A stretch of DNA of 64,000 nt from Chamaelirium japonicum (GCA_947650365.1 OX393552.1:45781740-45845739), one strand, 5' to 3'; shown: positions 45,716-57,107, numbered from the stretch's first letter. The notes: generated by a model from the sequence alone, not told the origin. A program made the numbers and translations.

Positions 45716-47670
45716 TGTTGGAATTGGGTTCTGCTAATCAGAGTCGCAGCGGAAGCAAAAGAAAGATCCAAAGATCATACGGTGTATGTTTCATTACAAT
45801 TTGTGAAACAAAACAATCTACATGCAAATCTATGATCTTAGCATATGTGCGGACACCCTAGAGGCATACTACGATCTACGGAAGACATGCATGCATCTAC
45901 TTAGGTGTTTAGATTCATCATACCTTATGGATCTATGATCCGGAGATTACGGAATGATGAAGAACCGCACTTGAATCGCAAGGGAAATTGTCGGATAGCA
46001 CCTTGTCCTTTGCGAATTGAAGAATCCTCGAAATCCCGTCTCTGAGTGCAAGGATTTTGAACCGACAGAGGAATCCATTGCGAAGACGATGGCGAGCCAC
46101 GAGATTTTCTCCTCCACTTTCTCTTTTCTTCCTTCTCCTTCCTTCCTCTTCCTTTTCCCTTCTTCTTTCTCTCTTTTCCTTGGCCGAAACCACAAAGAGG
46201 GAGAGGGGATGATAGGTTCAGCCACAAAGGAGAGGGAGGCACTAGGGCCGGCCCCTCCCCTCTCTATTCCCTTTATAGGGCCGGTCTCCCATGGCTCCAA
46301 GGAGCCTAGGGCCGGCCCCTAGGTGGATAGGGATGAGGGGGGATCGAATTTAGGTCTTCCGGGTGTCTATCGTGAAGTCCGGACGAAAACGCCCTTCACA
46401 AAAAGCGGAAAACTGAAAGTGAGACTGAGTGAGGTGCGCTACTCGGAATCGAGTTTCGTCAGTTCCTGTGAGCTCCTGGAATTATCCCGCTCAATCTAAG
46501 ATCCATATTCAATATGTTCTGAGCCATATTTTAGTATTTACCAAAATACCCCTACGGCCTGTAACACATATGAATTAGGTTCTTTGGCTCCGGGCTTGCG
46601 CTCCATCGTGCTACTTCTCATTCAACGTATCCAACTAGGTCGGGGAACAATTCCTATACGCAACGACATGGTGGAACCTTCAGGGTTTGGGATCTCTAGC
46701 TCCAACCGGATCCCTGATTAACTGTTCCGGTGACACACCGAAAGTTCCGTTAATCAGTCCTAATCCGATTAACCCGCGTAGCCACCCAGAGTGCGACGCG
46801 AGTTGAACTCTAGTGATCCTAAACTTATGTTACTCCCTCATAACCCTGTTCTCTACTATACTCCGATAATCCTTAGTCCCTCATATTACTGGTGCCATGA
46901 TACAACTCGGGCGGTGGGGAGCACCATCAGATCCCGATCGATCATCTGACTAGGGTTTGATGACTTGTCATCTATAACACCACACACCTTCCGGTGCTAT
47001 GCCTAGCATCCGGAACATCGTCAGTCATACTGACAACCACCAGACCTGGGTTAACTGTGTGGACAGATTGACTCATCAAAACGCACCCATCCAACACTGG
47101 ACGTCGGATAACCTGTAGGGATTACATGTCACTCAAGCGCCAGCCGGGTAACCCAACGTACCGTGGTATTGGACTATGGAAGGTCCACACACGTTGGCAC
47201 ATCAAAGCACCACACAACTAGTTGGCCCAGTGAGCATGGTCCCTCAGGGTTAAGGACAGATTATCTATAGTAGTAAGATGGTTTCTGCACCAGTGTCTGA
47301 ATCATTGAACTGTGCACCGTCTTGGTTCCTGTTCAACACGATCATCGTGCTTGGTCAGGTGAATGGGAATCCCATGTTCCCGTGATGGAGACTTCACCAC
47401 ATCCTCTACCTGCCAACAGCTTGTTCTCGGTGAAGCGACCGACATTACCTAAGCTGTGAACTAGTTCTAGGTCTACACAGAACTGGTCCACTGGGTCTCC
47501 CAAGCATGGATCCTCCATGCGCCTCAGTGGCCTACTGTGTTCCCTAGGATCCTTTTATTATATGAGTATTATCATATACCAGAGTAGTATTCTAATTAAA
47601 GCAATAACCAAAGTCATCTTTATTAATGTTAATACAGAAAATCCACGCTAAGGACACACGAGCTACAATA
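45716..47670 (-). repeat. 5' LTR of the nested copia element
   Basis: 1,955 bp, colinear with the 3' LTR at 37231. Substitutions are visible throughout (about a dozen in the first 120 bp) plus small indels in the pyrimidine tract. Confidence 0.93.
46271..46278 (-). promoter_or_regulatory. TATA-like box of the nested copia 5' LTR
   Basis: The minus strand reads ctataaag within ggccctataaaggg, conserved in both LTRs. Confidence 0.55.
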
Positions 47671-49447
47671 GTTTCTGGGGCAGCTTTGCAAGACACACGA
47701 TTCAGAATATAAACCGTTGTCTTCAAAGCTTCTCCCCAAAACTTCTATGGAAGAGAATAATGACTCATCATGCTATGAGCAGCCTCCTAATAAGTTCTAT
47801 TCTTCCTCTCTGCCACACCGTTCTGCTCAGGAGTGCCAGGTGTGGTATACTGGGGAACAATCCCCTACTGTCTCAGATACTCAGAGAAAGGGCCATGATT
47901 CATACCATCCTGGTTCATCCTTCCAAAATATTCTCCTCCACGATCTGAGTGAACTACCTTGATTTTTTTATCAAGTTGTTTCTCCACCTCCAACTGGTAT
48001 GTCTGGAAGACTTCCAAAGCCTCTGACTTGTGGTGGAGAAAATACACATAGGTATATCTAGAGAAGTCGTCAATGAACGTGATGAAATAAATATGACCAC
48101 CACGAGCATTGATTGGGAATGGACCACAAATATCCGTGTGGATCAACTCTAAGAGCTCTGAAGCTCTGGTAGTTGTGAGCTTTCTCTGCTTAGTCATTTT
48201 CCCTCTGAGGCAGTCCACACAAGTACCAAAGTCTGAAAAAAACCAGACTAGGTAGAATCTCATCTTTCACCAAGGCCTCTAATCTCTTCCTAGAGATGTG
48301 ACCTAGTCTCTTGTGCCAAAGCATATCAGAATCCTCTGCTAGAAAGGAGCGCTTCGATCCGGATATAGTAGCATCTAGTGGCTCAGATAAACAAGAGACA
48401 GAAGTAGAACATAAAGATAATATGAAGGTCGGAATGTAAAAAGCATCCTCCAACACCAGAATGTGACCCGAATCTAGCACAAAGCCATAGCTGCAAACCA
48501 CCTCCACCCTCATCGAGTCATCATTGCCGAGGAAAAGCCTATCCTCCAGCCTGGGTCTTCTTCTGCTCCTGAGCCCCTGCAAAGTGTGGGACACATGAAC
48601 ATAAGTTCTTGAATCGACCCACCAAGAATCTGACGGTATATCTACAGCATTAGTCTCACAACAGACTAAAGCCGTACCTCCAGAAGACTGTGCCTCAGCA
48701 TTTTTCTTGATGCTGCAGACTTTCATCAAATGCCCTGGTTTCCCACAGTGCCAACATCCAGAGGCCTGTGACTTTTTGCCTTTGACCATCTGCTTGCCCT
48801 TGGCCTGAAACTGCTTATGGAACTTCCCTTTCTGTTTGAAGGTTTGCTTCTGCTGCTGAAGTTTCAGCTTAAATGGCTTCTTTCCAGAACCACCAAAGCC
48901 TAAATTAGCAGACTTCTTCTTCCTCCCTTCAGTCTCTCTTCCTTAGTGACACATAGGGTGATAAGCTGATTGAGATCCCACTTGATCTCCTGAGCATTGA
49001 AGTTCACCTTGAAGGTGTCGAAAGACTTTGGTAGAGAGGTCACTGCAATGTAAACTAGAAGCTCCTCCTCAAACTGAAGACCCTGCTCTCTAATTTCTAT
49101 GCCTAGCTTCGAGATCTTAAGAATATGCTCACGAACACTGCCATTGCCGCCATACTTCAGATTCATGATCTGAAGCATATTGTTTACAGCAGGGACTTCT
49201 TGGTGCCTACGAACTGGCTTTTCAGTAATGCTATCAACTCTGCTATAGTCTCAGTCTTGGCAATGCCACCTTGAAGCTCCTCGCTAATGGTGGCCCTGAT
49301 CATCATTTTAGGAAGACGGTTCGTTTTCTCCCACTTAGCAAAATGGATCTTATGGGCCTCAGAAGAAGAGTCTGTAAGCGCTGCCGATTTTGACTCCGTA
49401 AGCACAAAGTCATAATCCATACATCCAAGCAAGATCTCATTATTCAT
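47671..49447 (-). pseudogene. Outer copia: gag, protease and integrase N-terminal part
   Basis: From 49447 leftward: gag (ELQGGIAKTETIAELIALLK; EEELLVYIAVTSLPKSFDTF), broken into at least two frames near 49180 and again near 48900; zinc knuckle CWHCGKPGHLMKVC; protease WWVDSRTYVHVS, where the catalytic Asp-Ser-Gly reads Asp-Ser-Arg; integrase WHKRLGHISRKRL, CVDCLRGKM, HTDICGPF, HSDRGGEYF and GVAERKNRT with stops nearby. The reading reaches the GTTTC target site and resumes at 37230. Confidence 0.9.
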
Positions 49448-51286
49448 CTTTCAAGATGAATAATTAGAGCCATTCAGGGGCTCAATTCCAGCTAGATTCT
49501 TCGAAATAGCTAACAAATCCATCTTTGAAATGAGAATTACAAATTTAGTGATAGTTCGATACTATTCACACATATATGTTGACATGAATTGGGGGTTATA
49601 ATTCAAATCAACCGAAGAGGACTTCATGTGCTAAGTTCTCTTCTAGGACAACTCCCTCACACCATCAAGACTCAGCTTTGGCCAGATCCCTTGATGTGTT
49701 TCAGTTTCCCAAGTCACGTATAGAAACGTGCACAGACTTAGTCAGTTGTAATAGGGTTGAGTCAGACACTATCCAACACCTTTGGGTAGAAGGGTTATCC
49801 TATCTTCCCTAATCACATGCTACTATTCTGCTCATTCTACTGCACTCAGTAGTCGGAAACACCTTTGGGCAGAATCAAACCCTAGTACAATAAGATGCCT
49901 AGTGACCTTAGTGGAAGCCCTCCAATCCGACTACCCACAGTCTCCACGAGCCGCCTACCTTTGGGCAAATCTGACTCATTTCAAAAGTGAGCCTCAGACG
50001 GTCACTTGGTCTTCTCTAAACCCCATGGAAGACCTAATATGTACAACAAATTCCAATTTCTATTCCTACAAGGTTCAATGGTGGTCATCAATTGTTTACT
50101 ACATTTAATATGTATGTGCTTACTTGTAGGAAAGCATGAAATCTTTAATATTATCAAGATACATTTATAATTGCAGCATGACTACCTTATACATATGATA
50201 TAACCAACAATTTAAAATTGACACAAGATGACATATTAGAATATTAAAATATTGTTATTTGTATCATATATGTAGCAAATTACAAAACAGTTCGAATCTA
50301 TAAAATCTGACCGTACCGATGTGTTCGGAACAGTCCAATTATCTAAGATCCATATATGTATCGATTAGATCAGACCCCGATTAGGCCTAGGATCACCGGA
50401 CCAAAACCAACGGTCCAGATTATACAGAAATAAAACAAACAACATCTGGACTGATTGAGCCAAGATTTGGGCTAGGGTTTGGCCTGAACCTGCCTGAACC
50501 AGGATCTGGGCTTAGGTCTAGATCGGGCCTGGGCTAGGCTCAGGTCTGGGCCTGTCTCGGGCTTGGGCTGTGGCTCGGATTGGGCCCAGAAAGAAACCGG
50601 GTCGGGTACAGTGAAAGTCCGTTAAAGGACTTAACATGCAGTCGGGTTCAAACTGTTTTCAGGTCCACCACACAAGCAGCTGGCGGGTCAGGTTAGAACC
50701 GTCGGATTTTAAACCCAATAAAAATAATACCCGAAAACAGTGTTCCTGTTCATCTTCCCCGATGAACAGGAAACCCTAACCCTGCCGCCACACCATTACC
50801 GACGCGTGCACGCAGCCGCCGCTGCTCGTGCGCGCCGGCCCGCCGCCGCTCGCACTCGCTCGCCGGCCCGCTGCCGCTCACACGCGCTCGCCGGCCCACT
50901 GCCGCTCGCACGCCCGCGCTGGCTCGGAGCCGGTCATGATCGCAGCCAGCCGCCGACCGACGCCCTTCAGGCGCACGTGCAGTCTCCGTTGACTGCCGCT
51001 GCTGTGTGCTGCCGGAGGTCACCACCACTGCGAGGACGGGCCGCCGTGATCTGCTGGTACTCAAGTAGTGGCCGGATCTCCGACGGGATCAACGGCCCGT
51101 GCACAGCGATGCGGATAAAAAAATCTAGTGATGGTGCGTCAGTCTTCGACGGGATCAACGCCAAGATTTGATCTCGACGAAATAAAAAAAGGAGAACAAA
51201 AAATCATTAACAGTAATCAATCTCTTCGGAGTTGACGAAACGATCGAGGATCGTCATCCAAAAACGATGAATAAGATCTAAACCTT
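49448..51286 (-). other. 5' leader of the outer copia element
   Basis: Non-coding. Includes a GC-rich stretch (50790-51060) whose plus-strand 143-residue Ala/Arg-rich frame has no domain, and a run of diverged 'ggcctgggct' motifs (50440-50590). Confidence 0.6.
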
Positions 51287-51298
51287 GCTCTGATACCA
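51287..51298 (-). other. tRNA-Met primer-binding site, outer copia
   Basis: Minus-strand TGGTATCAGAGC, 2 bp from the 5' LTR. Confidence 0.9.
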
Positions 51299-51300
51299 AT

Positions 51301-51731
51301 TATTGGGTTTTCTACACGAGAACAACCTCGATTGATAGACCGAGATAGTCGTCTTGGATGAAGAACATACCTTCGTATGAAAATGAGAGAGATCGTTCAC
51401 AATACTGGGTGAAGATCTTCCACATGCTGCCGTCTCTCGCGGATTCGATTGGGTCCTCCTGAATCTCTCTGGATTCACAACGGCGGCTCTAAAGACGTAC
51501 GTCTGGGGACTTCACCTCTGCACATCTATTTATAATAGATGTGTCCAACCGGTAGACGCAACCCATCAGGGCATCCATCGGTTATTGGGTGTACATGAGA
51601 ATGAGGCTAGGTTCACCACCAACCCCGTCAAGCCTCTTGGTTGAGTCGCCCGATCTGACCAGGACCACGACAACCAACCCGATCCACCTAATTCAGTAAC
51701 TCTCCCGTAAAGGGCCATAAAAAAACCAACA
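51301..51731 (-). repeat. 5' LTR of the outer copia element
   Basis: 431 bp, same length as the LTR at 33938 but with dozens of substitutions. Its first bases read TATTGGG instead of TGTTGGG; it ends CCAACA. Confidence 0.9.
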
Positions 51732-52029
51732 GTTATATCATTATCTATTATGTAATAAATATGCCATGCTTACTTTCCAGCTATTTGATCTAAGAGGCAT
51801 AATTGATGGATTATTGAGAGTATGTATGTTAGATATTGATGTATCATTCTCTATGGATTGATGTATCACCTTCACCAATATAGGGTGTAAATATGCCCCA
51901 CTTGCTGATACCCACCCCTGTCGATTTTAAGGCCCGGGCCTGGCTGCCACCCTAAGCCCGTGGCCCACCCTAACACGATAAGCTAGACCGGGGCCTGGCC
52001 CAGCCTGAAATCATAATCGTTTGCAAGGT
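51732..52029. other. Right flank of the outer copia element
   Basis: Begins with a second copy of the 33775-33937 sequence and continues into the spacer that also follows B3 and B4. No gene. Confidence 0.8.
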
Positions 52030-52610
52030 ATTATGGCGAGCGCTTTGTGGGTGTATCATTACTTCTCAGTGAATTATACTTTGTCTGGCGAGCGCTTTGT
52101 GGGTGTATTCCTACTTCTCAGCAAATTGCAACCCGGTTGCCGTATATCTATAGCCTTTGCTCCATCTGCAACGTGGAGGAGGAAACAATGGAGCATGTTT
52201 TATTTTAGTACTGCTCGTATGCTAGAGCTGTGTGGTTTGGCTGGGTCAGGCCTACAGTTTAATATGGAGGGTCAACGACATACTTTCAAGTAGTGGATTT
52301 GCCGGTTCATGTTGTTGGAGAAGTCTAATAAATCATCTTTTTGCTATAAACCAATCATCCTTTAGAATATTTGGAAGGATAGGAACCGTTGGGTGTTGGA
52401 CAGAGTGCTCACGAGATCGGTCTTGATTCTTATCGCCTTTGTACGACTACACTCAACACTTGTGAAGAACCCACTATTAGGAATATGGAACACGACTTTC
52501 TCTGGCAAAGAAGAAATAAAAGGAAAGAAAATTCCATGAAAATTCAGAGTTTGGAATGTGTCTTCAGGGCTAGTACGAGCCTTAATTTATAGAAAGTCCG
52601 AGCCACTGTT
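52030..52610 (+). pseudogene. L2: LINE reverse-transcriptase zinc-finger relic
   Basis: Encodes a decayed zf-RVT domain, the zinc-binding tail of plant LINE reverse transcriptases: pieces CNVEEETMEHVLF, YARAVWFGW and IWKDRNRWV are readable across stops. A 57-bp internal direct repeat (ggcgagcgctttgtgggtgtat) is at 52033-52110. The same relic follows B3 and B4, so it is part of the array unit rather than three separate insertions. Confidence 0.7.
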
Positions 52611-53681
52611 TCAAGCTTAGCCAACAGGAGCCTAAAGCATCATTTTTGGACCCAGCTAATAGGTGCACCCTCTGGCCCAAACTGACAGAAGCTAACCTAT
52701 CCTAAAAGAAAGTCATCAAGGTATGTGCAAAATATGCCTCTAAACGCCCAATCACACATGCACCTCGTCATGCATGTAGGTTCGTCTTTAATTATTTTCC
52801 AAAAATGGCATCTTATCCGATTTGATCCCAAAGACATCCCTCCTTGTTAGGTAACCACTAACCACAAAGTCTCAACCTCTTTGTTGAAGGAATACCAACA
52901 AACTAATTTAAATATCAAACAATTTTGAAAATCTCCAACAAAAACTCTTCGTAGCAAAAAAATAAAAATCATGGAATGTGTGAGCGGTTCCGGATAAAGA
53001 AATTGTTTAATCTAAAGGAATTTGAAATGCTACGGACGGAAATGTCCTCCATAGTATTTCAAATTTTATTTTTCATGCCACCTAATAAGCAAACATCCGA
53101 ACCACCGAAACGTCGCCAAAGTTGCTCGCAGCCATCGAACCAAACCTAACCCTAACCCTAAACCTAAGATCTATGGGCTATGGGATGAACCCTAGACTTA
53201 AGATTTCTAAACCTGACCCTAATCTTTACCTGGGATCGAATGGTTGTGGTTTCTCGTTACCGCTGATCGTCGCCGCCGCCCCGGCGGCAACGAGCCACTG
53301 CAACTATTTGGGGCGGAGGTCAAGGTCGAGCTCACCGGGGTTGAGCTCGCCGCTTGAGAGAGATGGGAGTAGGAGAGGCCAAGGGTAAAATTGGATTTCT
53401 GAAAGAAATCAGGGACATATCGTTTGTTGAAATGTTTAGATGGCTTGGGCGTTCGAAAATTTCTCTGTCAGGGATTAATCACCCATTATCCAAAAAAAAA
53501 AAATCTTTTCTTGGCTCTTTCTGGGCAAGGCTGGCGAATCACTCAATGCCACAAGGCAGCATAATATTATAACGCGATTTAAATAAATAACTATATCCAA
53601 ATTTATAAATCACTGTATCAATATATAAATCACTATATAAAGTAATGTAGAGGGGACGTTTCGTAACCAAGGGCTTACACC
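52611..53681. other. Upstream region of gene A3
   Basis: Shared with 61706-62822. Contains a 46-bp imperfect inverted repeat (about 53030-53073), a short telomere-like run (cctaaccctaaccctaaacc, about 53146), a weakly conserved open frame (53122-53388) without domain, a poly-A stretch and an AT-rich proximal promoter. No independent gene is supported. Confidence 0.6.
53633..53642 (+). promoter_or_regulatory. TATA box of A3
   Basis: ctatataaag 49 bp before the ATG. The identical box and spacing occur before A5. This predicts a leader of only about 20 nt. Confidence 0.7.
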
Positions 53682-54901
53682 ATGAGACCCGCTGCAGCAA
53701 GATCTTTTCGATTCCTTATCTGTTTCCTCTCATTCTTCTTCGTCATTGTGATGGCAGACGAGATCCAGCGATCGGTTCATCCTGAAAGTGAGTCACTGCA
53801 CATATTCCATTCCCGTAACTCCATTTCACCGTTAGATTATGATTTCAAGACCATCTGGTGGCCTATAATAACCACAACCCATCAAGTCCTTTGAGAGTGG
53901 TAATATTGACTTTTAGTTAGATTCGGATGTGGATCCATGTAGGATCCAATAAATTACTTGGACGGAGTTCGACTCCACTCCATTTGGTGTTCGACCGGCT
54001 TCCCATGTCGGAAATATGGAATGAGAAATTAGGTTTTGAGGCACATATTGTACATGCTTTCTTTAAATCAAGTGGGATTTGTTTCCACTGTAATTGAGTT
54101 TGCAAACCTGAAGAGATTTTGTTGACATTGAAACTTTCTAAAAGTTATAGATAAAAAGTAACCACCAATTTGTGAGCAATTTGGGTTAATTCGATGCGTT
54201 CAGAAATGTGAAGCCTGTCTTATCTAGATTTCGAATGAGCGCATTAGAACATCTCCAACGGGCTTCGAGCGGAGCTCTGAAGGCCGACGTGGCACGCGGA
54301 AGGAATTCCGTCGCTTCAAACGGCTCCGAACGGTCCTCTAAAGTCCTACGTGGCATGCCACGTAGGCCATGTGCGGTCGGGACCTCCGAAGGCATACAGA
54401 GGTCCTTCGAAGGCTCCGTAGGAATAAAAAATTCTGTATTTTTATAAACCCCCCCCGGACCTTTCATAAATTATTTTATATATGTATCAAAACATGTACT
54501 TTTCAACTAAGATACCTCTCAATGATGTCGTTGGATAACTTGTAAATATACAAGGTGTTTGGTGCAAAATGGTTCGGATATCCAATTCGGAGGCCGTTGG
54601 AGTTGAACCACTCAACTAGGATACCTCTCAATGAGGTGGCAGCAAAAAATGGACCCCACACTCTTAGAAGGTGCTCCTTGTTCGGAGCCCGTTGGGGATG
54701 CTCTTACATAGGGCGTATCTTTTCAAAATGTTTGTTTCTTTTCATAATGCATCTTTTTATATTAAAAAAATCTCTCGTATGAAAGAAGGCACATATACGA
54801 AACTGAACACATCTTTACACATTCATATATGTTAAATAACCAAAATATCGTTTCCTTCCAAAAATTTACGGAAAACATGATTTCATGTTAAATGACCAAA
54901 A

Positions 54902-54943
<42 letters not shown>

Positions 54944-55332
54944 ATTAAACTAAAATTAATAAATGTACACTCACATTGAGATATTCTCAACAAATTGAAT
55001 ATCACAACAGCAAACACCAAATGCAGACAGTCAAACTCACTTAGTAGGCCAAAGATGGTCCGATCCAAGCCCCCTTACAGAAGAGGTAAATCACATCGTC
55101 TAACCTCTACACCTTGGTCACAGAAGTGACGGCATGGGGCAGAGATGAGTGGCCAGAGGTGGTAGGACTCACCGCAGACGAAGCTGAGATGATCATCAAG
55201 GAGGATAGGCCAACTGCTATCATCGTAGTCCTCCCGTTGGGCTCCGCAGTTTTTGATGACTACAACGGCAAGCGTGTTCGGATCTTCATTGATAAAAGTG
55301 GAAAGGTTCTGTATCCGCCTAGAAGTGGATAA
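53682..55332 (+). CDS. A3: secreted potato-inhibitor-I-type serine protease inhibitor (complete, two exons)
   Basis: Predicted secreted inhibitor of subtilisin/chymotrypsin-like proteases. Exon 1 (53682-53787) gives a signal peptide (basic MRPAAARSFR, hydrophobic FLICFLSFFFVIVM, then ADE) and ends HPE plus one base before donor GTGAGT. Exon 2 (55124-55332) follows ggtcacag and completes the split codon to Lys, giving VTAWGRDEWPEVVGLTADEA and onward to KVLYPPRSG. Total 104 residues; the mature domain matches the CI-2/eglin fold: WPE start, helix EAEMIIKED, binding loop LPLGSAVFDDYN and the loop-supporting RVR. Aligned with CI-2, P1 is Asp, which is unusual. No cysteines in the mature domain, as in CI-2. 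The 1,336-bp intron holds a MITE and a CT tract. The only complete copy here. Confidence 0.87.
54247..54703. mobile_element. Harbinger-like MITE in the A3 intron, TSD TTA
   Basis: 457 bp, non-coding. Left end gaacatctccaacgggct and right end complement gagcatccccaacgggct form terminal inverted repeats, flanked by TTA at 54244-54246 and 54704-54706. The A1, A2 and A4 introns carry the unfilled site (acattacacagg type, e.g. 13701-13712), confirming precise insertion. A TTA target fits the PIF/Harbinger superfamily. Confidence 0.88.
54904..54937. repeat. CT microsatellite in the A3 intron
   Basis: Pure CT, position conserved in the paralogous introns. Confidence 0.95.
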
Positions 55333-56301
55333 ACAATATCCCTTTTGGTATCAAAGATATTAATGACTATCATTTGCTATGTAATAAGTATGTCATGCAG
55401 CTTTCTTTATTGTTGAGGCTATGCATGCTACATATACTATATTGTCCTAATCAGTATAAAAAAAATGTTTGGATTTGTCTTCCAACAACTGATAGTGAAA
55501 TGTTTTGATTTGTTTTCGGTAATGACCATATAAGCGGGCCCGGTACTAACTCGAACTCGAATTTTTGTAATTCTAGCGTGTTTGGAATCAACCCTGTTTC
55601 AAATCGGACAACCCAAAACCAACCCAAATGGCCAAAAAATATATATTAAATTATATTAATTTTAAAAAATATTACAATTAATTTTAAAAATATATTGCAA
55701 TTCTACTTGAATCATGAGTCTCTTTCTCTACTGGCATTCCCTACAAGCACAAGTTTAGTACTCAATTTCTAACCAGTAGACCTCCTTACTCCTCACCGGA
55801 CTCAAAAGTATAGACCTCCTCCTCACTCACATGCTCTGATAGGACAGAGGGGAGAATGGGGAGCAGCAGAAGGGCCCACCACGGCCACCTCCTCCCATAT
55901 GGCCTTTTAGAAGGACGAGGATTTTAGCCCTCCCAAGTTAGAGCCATACTTTCGACTTATAGAGGCAAATTAACAATGTCTTTAGAAATATTTCAAAACT
56001 TAGGATCGATTGTGACTCTAAAGTTTGTAAATTGGAAATACGACTATATTGTCCTAACATATGTTTGGTCATATAAAAGAGGGTATGTGGCCGTTTCCAA
56101 GGTCTGATCATTTAGAAATATTACATAAATACCATAAAAAACAATATTGATACTATTTGGTCATATTTGGTAGTAAGTTTAGAAAGTGGTCCGACGCCGT
56201 ATTTATTTAGATTTTTTTGTCCGATCTAGTTTAACACCCTATGTAAAATAACCAAAATATCGTTGCCTCCAAAAAATTCAAGGAAAACAAGGTTTGGTGT
56301 A

Positions 56302-56377
<76 letters not shown>

Positions 56378-56560
56378 TTTAATTAAACTAAATCTAATAA
56401 ACTCCCACATTGAGATAATCTCAACAAATCAAACACCACAACCATCCAATGGAGTGTGCATCAGATGAGTGCAAACCTGTTGGGTTGCCTACCATATGAT
56501 GTATGTAGTATTAGACCATAAAAACTTCCTCAACAATTTGGTTATCCACGTTGGTCGCAG
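55333..56560. other. Spacer and relic intron between A3 and B3
   Basis: No gene. The first 450 bp match the region after A1 and A2. The remainder matches 32820-33447 and includes a long CT tract. Confidence 0.7.
56304..56373. repeat. CT microsatellite, 70 bp, before B3
   Basis: The longest CT tract in the window. Orthologous tracts before B2 (18 bp, 33242) and B4 (59 bp, 60392) differ widely in length. Confidence 0.95.
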
Positions 56561-56852
56561 AAATGAAGGGGGGAGGCCCAAAGTTACGGGGTCGAAGGCG
56601 GTAGGACTCACCGCATATGAGGCTGAGAAGACCATCAAGGCGGAAATGCCGTCGGCACCCAAAGTTGAGTGACCAGAGACGGTAGAACACATCGTAGACG
56701 AGGCTGAGACGATCATCAAGAAGGATATGCCAGATGTTCAATTCCAAGTCATCCCACCGGGCACCTCTGTGACCATGCATTTTCGAAAAGGACGTGTTCA
56801 GATCTTCACTAATATCTCTGGGAAGGTTTCGAAATCCCCTAGAGTTGGATAG
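56561..56852 (+). pseudogene. B3: inhibitor pseudogene with partial extra domain
   Basis: Layout as in B2: partial domain SKAVGLTAYEAEKTIKAEMP, APKVE, TGA at 56670-56672 in place of Trp, then an otherwise open full domain PETVEHIVDEAETIIKKDMP ... VIPPGTSVTMHF, ISGKVSKSPRVG and TAG at 56850-56852. P1-aligned residue Met, as in barley CI-2. The last conserved Arg of the RVR motif reads Gln. This is the least damaged B copy. Confidence 0.82.
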
Positions 56853-57107
56853 ACCCAGCCTCAATGTTTTCTTTTGGTATCAAGATATTGTTGAGACTAT
56901 GTATGTTAGATATTGCTATATCATTCTCAATAGATTGATGTATCACCTTCACTATATAGGGTGCAAATATGCCCCACTTACTGAAACCCACCCCTGCTGA
57001 TTCTAAGGCCCGGGCCGGGACGCCACCCTAAGCCCCTGGCCCACCCCGACATGATAAGCTGGACCGGGGCCCGACCCAGCCTGAAATCATAATCGTTTGC
57101 AAGGTAT
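56853..57107. other. Spacer between B3 and L3
   Basis: No gene. Relative to B2 it lacks most of the 160-bp stretch that flanks the outer copia element. Confidence 0.6.

Larger units (their letters stand above)
37231..47670 (-). mobile_element. Ty1/copia element with intact polyprotein, minus strand, TSD GTTTC
   Basis: Inserted in the integrase region of the outer copia element in the same orientation. GTTTC at 37226-37230 and 47671-47675 is the target duplication. LTRs are 1,940 and 1,955 bp. Primer site (complement of TGGTATCAGAGC, 45702-45713) lies 2 bp from the 5' LTR, and a purine tract (complement of atctcccacttggcc) abuts the 3' LTR. The single 1,322-residue ORF has all domains. LTR ends have picked up differences (the 5' LTR ends CAATA instead of CAACA). 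Confidence 0.95.
33938..51731 (-). mobile_element. Degenerate Ty1/copia element, minus strand, host of a nested insertion
   Basis: Two 431-bp LTRs bound a minus-strand internal region with a tRNA-Met-type primer site next to the right LTR and a purine tract next to the left LTR. Removing 37231-47670 rejoins the integrase reading (AAPETPYKRWKD). The LTRs differ at dozens of positions, and the coding region has many stops and frameshifts, so it is old. The flanks lack a matching 5-bp duplication (AATAT against GTTAT). Confidence 0.9.

Noticed and set aside
50740..51171. 143-residue Ala/Arg-rich frame
   Set aside because: Antisense to the leader of the outer copia element, driven by GC content, with no domain.
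53122..53388. 88-residue frame also seen at 62228-62509
   Set aside because: Similarity is explained by duplication of the whole upstream region. No domain, and the initiator context overlaps telomere-like repeats.
54208..54447. 79-residue frame, with a similar one at 63337-63549
   Set aside because: Falls in the MITE within the inhibitor intron.
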